Part shown: one piece after another, positions 6,078 to 9,901 of the stretch
Position numbering within the stretch: position 1 is the first letter of the stretch
Layout: every line of letters begins with the position of its first letter
Origin: Hydrogenophaga sp.
GTDB taxonomy: Bacteria; Pseudomonadota; Gammaproteobacteria; Burkholderiales; Burkholderiaceae_C
Direction of reading: 5' to 3'
NCBI GenBank assembly: GCA_018335615.1
Contig: JAGXRS010000217.1
Location: 1 to 9,901 of the forward strand
Length of the DNA: 9,901 nt
Position numbers and translations under genes: made by a program
The notes under the pieces: generated by a model
The model's input: the letters and a program-made list of their open reading frames with translations, nothing else
What the model was told of the DNA's origin: nothing
Database searches by the model: none

Positions 6078-6995
6078 CTACGCCACCGGGGGCCTGTGGG
6101 CATACAGGCTGAACACCCCGTCGGCGATCAGGCGGCGGAACTGCTGCTCCACCATCTCTTCGATGAGGCGCATGGCCCGGTCGTTCTGCGGCTCGCGGCG
6201 GCACGCGAGCACCAGCAGCCGGTTGATCTGCACGCCGGTGATTTCGGACATGACCAGGTCCGCGCCGGCGTCTTTGAACACCGACACCGGCATGATCGTG
6301 GCCCAGTTCCCCAGGGCCACCATTTCACGGATCGAATCGACCGAGTCGATCAGCGCCCGCACCGGCAGCCGCTTGCCCAAGGGGCGCAGCTGCTTCTCCA
6401 CCAGGTCGTGGTGCAGCGTCGTCATGAGCAGGGGCAGGCGCTCCAGTTGCGCCAGCGACACCGTGGGCGGCATGTGCATGCGCGCCGGGGTGACCAGCGT
6501 GAAGGGCTCGCCCAGCAGCGGCGTGAGGTTCAACGCGCGGCCCGACTCGGGGTTGGTCACCACCGCCATGTCGATCAGCCCGCGCTCCAGCCAGTCCAGC
6601 AAGGTGGGGGTGAAGGCTTCCCGCGTCTTGAGTTCCAGATCGGGCAGCGTGGCCAGGCACTGTTCGAACAGACCCGGCAGCATGATGCGCGACAGCGTGG
6701 GCGGCACGCCGAGCACCACGGTCGAGCGCGTGCCGTCCAGCTGCCGGGCCAGCCGCTGGCGCAGCTGGTCGGCCTCCTGGAGGATGCGCTGCGCGGATTC
6801 GTAGAGGATCACGCCCGCCTGGGTCAGCCGCACGCCCCGGGGCAGGCGATTGAACAGGGGCACGCCCAGCTGGGCCTCCAGTTCGCGCACCTGGCGCGTG
6901 AGGGCGGGTTGGGCAATGGGTATGGCAGCGGCGGCCGCCGTGAGGCTGCCGGCATCCGCAACGGCCACGAAATAGCGCAGCGTGCGCAGGTTCAT
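6078..6995 (-). CDS. LysR-family transcriptional regulator
   Basis: A 305-residue protein of normal LysR length. Residues 1-62 form the winged helix-turn-helix: LRYFVAVADAGSLTAAAAA, then QPALTRQVRELEAQLGVPLF and the NRLPRGVRLTQAG wing. A linker helix follows over about 63-88, then the two-lobed effector-binding domain from about residue 92 (STVVLGVPPTLS) to the end. The ATG at 6995 has GGAGAG 7 bases upstream (7008-7003). It is transcribed divergently from the Bug-type binding-protein gene, the usual placement of a LysR activator controlling its neighbour, and the gap contains a matching inverted repeat. The likely effector is the organic acid handled by the cluster or a metabolite of it; the sequence does not identify it. 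Confidence 0.95.
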   Translation of the reverse strand: MNLRTLRYFVAVADAGSLTAAAAAIPIAQPALTRQVRELEAQLGVPLFNRLPRGVRLTQAGVILYESAQRILQEADQLRQRLARQLDGTRSTVVLGVPPTLSRIMLPGLFEQCLATLPDLELKTREAFTPTLLDWLERGLIDMAVVTNPESGRALNLTPLLGEPFTLVTPARMHMPPTVSLAQLERLPLLMTTLHHDLVEKQLRPLGKRLPVRALIDSVDSIREMVALGNWATIMPVSVFKDAGADLVMSEITGVQINRLLVLACRREPQNDRAMRLIEEMVEQQFRRLIADGVFSLYAHRPPVA

Positions 6996-7012
6996 CAGGG
7001 GGCTCTCCAGGT

Positions 7013-7041
7013 GTCTGCCATCTCAACATGATATGGCAGAC
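7013..7041. promoter_or_regulatory. Predicted LysR operator (perfect inverted repeat, T-N11-A)
   Basis: GTCTGCCAT (7013-7021) and ATGGCAGAC (7033-7041) are exact reverse complements, 11 bases apart, so the innermost bases give precisely T-N11-A, the known LysR recognition layout. The site lies 17 bases upstream of the LysR start. Its centre (7027) is about 62 bases upstream of the transcription start that would follow the weak plus-strand promoter proposed at 7055-7082. That is where LysR proteins typically bind to activate the divergent gene and to repress their own. Confidence 0.75.
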
Positions 7042-7055
7042 GGGGAAATTGCTAT
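7028..7055 (-). promoter_or_regulatory. Candidate promoter of the LysR gene inside the operator
   Basis: On the minus strand TATCAT (7033-7028) matches the sigma-70 -10 consensus at five of six positions, with a poor -35 ATAGCA (7055-7050) 16 bases upstream. Transcription would start near 7021, giving a leader of about 25 bases. The -10 element falls in the operator spacer, so the bound regulator should block its own synthesis. Confidence 0.45.
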
Positions 7056-7082
7056 TGGACCCAGGCTCTGTTCTCTTCTACT
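7055..7082 (+). promoter_or_regulatory. Weak candidate promoter of the Bug-type gene
   Basis: TTGGAC (7055-7060) and TCTACT (7077-7082), spaced by 16 bases, are imperfect sigma-70 elements, as expected for a promoter needing an activator. The predicted start lies near 7089. The hexamers are weak and were picked partly for their distance from the operator, so this is tentative. Confidence 0.3.
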
Positions 7083-7108
7083 CTCACGCACCCATAACTA
7101 TTGTGAGA
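7082..7108 (+). repeat. Inverted repeat overlapping the Bug gene ribosome-binding site
   Basis: TCTCAC (7082-7087) is the exact reverse complement of GTGAGA (7103-7108), 15 bases apart. The right arm is the only Shine-Dalgarno-like sequence before the ATG at 7114. It could be a second protein-binding site. The left arm overlaps the proposed -10 element, so a messenger hairpin hiding the ribosome-binding site would only form if transcription starts further upstream. With six base pairs it may be chance. Confidence 0.3.
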
Positions 7109-7113
7109 CAAGC

Positions 7114-8085
7114 ATGAAAAAACTCTTTCTGAGCGTGGCGGCCACGGTGGCCGTTGCTTTGTGCGGCAGCGCCCTGGCGCAGGCCCCTTATCCGAGCCGG
7201 CCCATCAAGATGGTCATCCCCCTGGCCGCCGGCAGCGCGGTGGACAACGCGGCGCGTGTGCTCACCCAGAAGATGGCCGAGAACATGGGGCAGCCCATCC
7301 CGGTCGAAAACGTCACCGGCTCCTCGGGTCTGATCGGGGCTGACCGCCTGGCCAAGGCCGCGCCCGACGGCTACACCATCGGTGGCTTCAACGACAGCGT
7401 GCTCACCATGGTGCCGCACATCTACCCGAAGGTGCCCTGGAACGCGCTGCGCGACTTCGATCCGCTCTCGCTGGTGGGCACCATCGAATGGGGCATCGCC
7501 GTCAAGGCCGACTCGCCCTTTCGCACCGTGGCCGACCTGATCGCCGCGGCCAAGGCCAACCCGGGCAAGCTCAATTTCAGCTCGGGCGGCAATGGCAGCC
7601 CGCAGCACATCGGCATGGCGCTGTTCATGAACAGCGCCGGCATCGAGATGACGCACGTACCGTACCGGGGTGCCACCCCGGCGGCGGTGGGTGCGGCCAC
7701 GGGCGAAGTGGACGTGGCCATGCAAGGGCTGGGCACCATCACGTCCTTCGTGCAAGGGGGCCGTTTGCGCCTGTTGGCCGTGTCCACCCAGCAGCGCATG
7801 CCCCAGTACCCCGACGTGCCCACGGTGCACGAGTCGGGCTTGCGTGACTTCTACTTCAACTCCTGGTTCGCCATGGTCGTGCCCGCCAAGACACCGCGCG
7901 ACATCACCGAGCGGCTGAACAGCGAAGTGCGCAAGGCCCTGGCCGACCCCGTCGTGCGCGAGCGGCTCACCGGCATTGGCGTGACGGTGCGCGGCACCAC
8001 GCCCGACGAGATGGGCCGTGCGCTGCGCGATCAGTACGAGATGTACGGCAAGCTGATCAACGAGAAGAACATCAAGGAACAGTGA
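7114..8085 (+). CDS. Bug-family (TctC-like) periplasmic solute-binding protein
   Basis: A 323-residue secreted binding protein of the tripartite tricarboxylate transporter receptor family, greatly expanded in Burkholderiales. Residues 1-22 form a clear signal peptide (MKK, a hydrophobic core, then GSALA before the cleavage point). The mature protein opens with the family's YPSRPIKMVIPLAAGSAVDN (26-45). Further family landmarks are AAPDGYTIG (82-90), FSSGGNGSPQHIGM and the HVPYRGATPAAVGAATGEVD stretch that contributes to the ligand pocket. The ligands of the family are usually carboxylates. No TctA or TctB membrane genes are present in the window, so it is either an orphan receptor sharing another transporter or a sensor. 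The start at ATG 7114 has only a weak Shine-Dalgarno (GTGAGA, 7103-7108). An in-frame extension to 6982 would bury the signal peptide. Confidence 0.94.
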   Translation: MKKLFLSVAATVAVALCGSALAQAPYPSRPIKMVIPLAAGSAVDNAARVLTQKMAENMGQPIPVENVTGSSGLIGADRLAKAAPDGYTIGGFNDSVLTMVPHIYPKVPWNALRDFDPLSLVGTIEWGIAVKADSPFRTVADLIAAAKANPGKLNFSSGGNGSPQHIGMALFMNSAGIEMTHVPYRGATPAAVGAATGEVDVAMQGLGTITSFVQGGRLRLLAVSTQQRMPQYPDVPTVHESGLRDFYFNSWFAMVVPAKTPRDITERLNSEVRKALADPVVRERLTGIGVTVRGTTPDEMGRALRDQYEMYGKLINEKNIKEQ

Positions 8086-8090
8086 GCGTC

Positions 8091-8142
8091 ACCGAACCGG
8101 CCCCGCTGTCGGTTCGGTCTTTCAAGGGCTTGCGGGCCCTTG
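8091..8142 (+). terminator. Tandem hairpins between Bug gene and dehydrogenase gene
   Basis: Two perfect stems follow the Bug stop codon. ACCGAACCG (8091-8099) pairs with CGGTTCGGT (8110-8118) over a 10-base loop, followed by CTTTC. CAAGGGC (8123-8129) pairs with GCCCTTG (8136-8142) over a 6-base loop, followed by a C-rich run. Neither has a long T-tract, so partial termination or protection of the Bug messenger 3' end is more likely than a full stop. No start codon signal for a small gene is evident in this 102-base gap. Confidence 0.55.
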
Positions 8143-8187
8143 CCCCTGTGTCCCCGTTCTCCCTTTCTCCTTCTTTCGAGAGTTTCC

Positions 8188-9267
8188 GTGACTTCCCAAC
8201 CCACCACCGTTTCCGTCGGATACGAGACGCTGCGCGACTTCATCCAGTCGGCGCTGGCCAGCCAGGGCCTGCCCGAGGGGGATGCCTTCAAAGTGGCCAG
8301 TCTCATGGCCGAAGCCGACATGCAGGGCTCTGACGGCCATGGCGTGATCCGGCTGCCGCAGTACATCAAGCGCATCCGCGCCGGCGGCATCAACAAGCAC
8401 CCCCAGATCCGCGTGGTGCACGAGCGCCCCGGCTCAGCGGTCGTCGATGGCGACAACGGCATGGGCCACCTGGTGGTGTCGCAGGCGGTGGACCTGGCCA
8501 TTGAAAAAGCCCGCCACTGCGGGGTCGCCTGGGTCAGCACCCGCATGAGCAACCACGCGGGGCCCGCATCGCTGTACTCGCGCATGCCCCTGCAGCACGA
8601 CATGCTGGGCCTTTATTTCGCGGTCGGCAACGCCAACCACCTCCCGCCCTGGGGCGGAACGGACATGCTGCTGTCGACCAACCCCATTTCAGCGGCGATT
8701 CCCGGCGCACAAGAAGCGCCCGTGGTGCTCGACATGGCCACCACCGTGGCTGCTTACGGCAAGGTCAAGGCCAAGGCCAAGCGAGGCGAGCAGATGCCCG
8801 TGGGCTGGATGATCGACCGCCAGGGCCAGCCCCTGACGGACCCCAACCGCGCCGGCGAAGGCTTCTTGCTGCCCATTGGGGACTACAAGGGCTATGGCCT
8901 GGCGCTCATCGTGGGCTTGCTGGCCGGCACGCTGGGTGGCGGGGCCATGGGCCGCGACGTGGTCGACTTTAACGCCGACCATGTGAGCACCACCAACACG
9001 GGCCAGGCCATTCTGGTGATCGACCTCTCGGCCTTTGGTGACCCGGCTGTCTTCAAACAGGCGGTCGACAAGCTGGTGGGTGACATCCGCAACAGCGAGC
9101 GCCTGCCGGGTGTGGACCGCATCTGGCTGCCGGGTGAACAAAGCCACTTGCGCCGCGAGCGCTACGAGGTGCAGGGCATTCCCATTGCCCCCGGCCTGCT
9201 GACCGAGCTGGACGCGCTGGCCCGCGAACTCAACATCACCCCTTTGCTGCAGGAGTCCCCCGCATGA
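8188..9267 (+). CDS. Ldh/MDH_2-family NAD(P)-dependent oxidoreductase
   Basis: A 359-residue enzyme of the Ldh_2 superfamily (malate/L-lactate, sulfolactate, ureidoglycolate and diketogulonate dehydrogenases), unrelated to Rossmann-fold lactate dehydrogenases. Signatures are SDGHGVIRLPQYIKRIRAGG (48-67) with H51, the expected catalytic His; SNHAGPASLY (121-130), the family's nucleotide-site N-H-G-P motif; the NPISAAIPG segment (165-173); DMATTVAAYGKVKAKAKRGE (182-201); and GDYKGYGLALIVGLLAGTLG (231-250). The family interconverts 2-hydroxy and 2-oxo acids or reduces cyclic imines, so the substrate is probably a 2-hydroxyacid; which one cannot be read here. The start chosen is GTG at 8188 with GAGAG (8178-8182) 5 bases upstream. 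A TTG at 8140 would add 16 residues but lies inside a hairpin arm and lacks a ribosome site. The stop overlaps the next start (ATGA). Confidence 0.93.
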   Translation: MTSQPTTVSVGYETLRDFIQSALASQGLPEGDAFKVASLMAEADMQGSDGHGVIRLPQYIKRIRAGGINKHPQIRVVHERPGSAVVDGDNGMGHLVVSQAVDLAIEKARHCGVAWVSTRMSNHAGPASLYSRMPLQHDMLGLYFAVGNANHLPPWGGTDMLLSTNPISAAIPGAQEAPVVLDMATTVAAYGKVKAKAKRGEQMPVGWMIDRQGQPLTDPNRAGEGFLLPIGDYKGYGLALIVGLLAGTLGGGAMGRDVVDFNADHVSTTNTGQAILVIDLSAFGDPAVFKQAVDKLVGDIRNSERLPGVDRIWLPGEQSHLRRERYEVQGIPIAPGLLTELDALARELNITPLLQESPA

Positions 9268-9901
9268 TCACGTCCTTCAACCCGGCCACCGACGAGGTGC
9301 TGAGCCGGTTCGAGCCGCACCGCGACAGCCAGATCGAGGAGCGCCTGGCCGCCGCCGCCCGTGCCCAGAAAGCCTGGGCGGCGCTGGATGTGCAGGCCCG
9401 GCGCCCCTACCTGTTGAAGGTCGCGCAGTTGCTGCGCGCCAACAAGGAGCGCTACGCCCGCACCATCACCCTGGAGATGGGCAAGCCCCTGGCCGAGGCG
9501 GTGGGTGAGGTCGAGAAGTGCGCCCTGAATTTCGAGTACTACGCCGAGCAGGGGGCCAGCTTCCTGGCCGACCAGCCCATGCCCAGCGCCGCCAGCGACA
9601 GCCGCCTGGTCTACGACCCGCTGGGCCTGGTGCTGGCCGTGATGCCCTGGAACTACCCGTTCTGGCAGGTCATGCGCGCCGCCGCCCCCATCCTGGTGTC
9701 GGGCAACGCCATCGTGCTCAAGCATGCGAGCAACGTGCCGCAATGCGCCTTGGCGATGGAAGCGCTTTTCCGCGAGGCGGACGTGCCCGAGGGCCTGTTC
9801 ACGGTGCTCTTGGTCGGCGGCGGCGAAGTGGACCGCCTGATCGCCGACGACCGCATCGCGGCCGTCACCTTCACCGGCTCCACGCCGGTGGGGCGGTCCA
9901 T
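9264..9901 (+). CDS. NAD(P)-dependent succinate-semialdehyde dehydrogenase-like ALDH (partial, C-terminus beyond window)
   Basis: The first 212 residues of an aldehyde dehydrogenase, running off the right edge. Recognisable parts are the NPATDEVL start, LEMGKPLAEAVGEVEKCALN (70-89), PLGLVLAVMPWNYPFWQ (119-135) with N130, the oxyanion Asn, LKHASNVPQCAL (152-163) with K153 in the NAD-binding region, and VTFTGSTPVG (201-210), the GSTxxG dinucleotide loop. The catalytic Glu and Cys lie outside the window. The KCALNxxYYAEQG and LKHAxNV features, with His where most aldehyde dehydrogenases have Pro, are like Sad/YneI succinate-semialdehyde dehydrogenases. The ATG at 9264 overlaps the dehydrogenase stop (ATGA) and has AGGAG (9251-9255) 8 bases upstream, so the two are co-translated. 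Activity on succinate semialdehyde is inferred from clade resemblance only. Confidence 0.9.
   Translation, partial: MITSFNPATDEVLSRFEPHRDSQIEERLAAAARAQKAWAALDVQARRPYLLKVAQLLRANKERYARTITLEMGKPLAEAVGEVEKCALNFEYYAEQGASFLADQPMPSAASDSRLVYDPLGLVLAVMPWNYPFWQVMRAAAPILVSGNAIVLKHASNVPQCALAMEALFREADVPEGLFTVLLVGGGEVDRLIADDRIAAVTFTGSTPVGRS

Noticed and set aside
5898..7031. A 377-codon plus-strand frame across the ABM and LysR genes
   Set aside because: It overlaps the end of the ABM gene and the whole LysR gene on the other strand; its translation is His/Gln/Arg-rich and unlike any protein.
7114..7180. A lipoprotein signal at Cys17 of the Bug-type protein
   Set aside because: The residue before the Cys is Leu, not Gly, Ala or Ser, and a normal ALA cleavage site follows, so ordinary signal peptidase I processing fits.
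7084..7830. A minus-strand frame opposite the Bug-type gene, and a similar one at 8689-9147
   Set aside because: Both are shadows of well-supported plus-strand genes.
1..9901. CRISPR arrays, tRNA or rRNA genes, insertion sequences, phage or defence genes
   Set aside because: No regularly spaced repeats, no terminal inverted repeats with transposase and no recognisable RNA genes were seen; coding density is accounted for by metabolic and transport genes.

Overview
The window is GC-rich, densely coded chromosomal DNA from what is most likely a Burkholderiales (Comamonadaceae-like) betaproteobacterium. That placement is inferred from base composition, the Bug-type periplasmic binding protein and the LysR/Bug/dehydrogenase style of catabolic cluster. 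There was no database search.

Left part, positions 1 to 5465, minus strand: an uninterrupted run of eight membrane-protein genes of the Mrp/Mnh multisubunit cation/proton antiporter family. In transcription order they encode MnhE, MnhF, MnhG, a fused MbhD-MbhE-MnhB protein, MnhC, and three NuoL/M/N-like antiporter subunits; the third runs off the window's left edge. Every junction is a stop/start overlap of 1 to 4 bases, so the run reads as one translationally coupled operon. The order E-F-G-(D/E/B)-C-D is that of the Mrp module of archaeal-type Mbh complexes, not the canonical mnhABCDEFG order. The C-terminal part of MrpA is fused to MrpB, and its NuoL-like part appears as a separate subunit. 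The complex probably sits in the inner membrane and couples Na+ (or K+) efflux to proton entry.

Middle, 5466 to 6077: a 265-base divergent promoter region, then a small ABM-fold (antibiotic biosynthesis monooxygenase-like) protein on the plus strand. It converges on a LysR regulator gene across a short gap holding a GC-rich hairpin.

Right part, 6078 to 9901: a catabolic cluster. The LysR regulator on the minus strand diverges from a plus-strand set made of a secreted Bug-family solute-binding protein, an Ldh/MDH_2-family NAD(P)-dependent dehydrogenase and the start of a Sad/YneI-like semialdehyde dehydrogenase. The 118-base regulator/Bug gap contains a perfect 9-bp inverted repeat with the LysR-type T-N11-A layout. 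A tandem pair of hairpins separates the Bug gene from the dehydrogenase. The likely logic is that the Bug protein captures an organic acid, a hydroxyacid dehydrogenase and an aldehyde dehydrogenase oxidise it or a product of it, and LysR responds to the substrate. The substrate cannot be read from the sequence.

No RNA genes, insertion sequences, CRISPR arrays or attachment sites were seen. Nothing here is a clearly unknown system. The most unusual parts are the Mbh-like architecture of the antiporter operon and the well-formed LysR operator.
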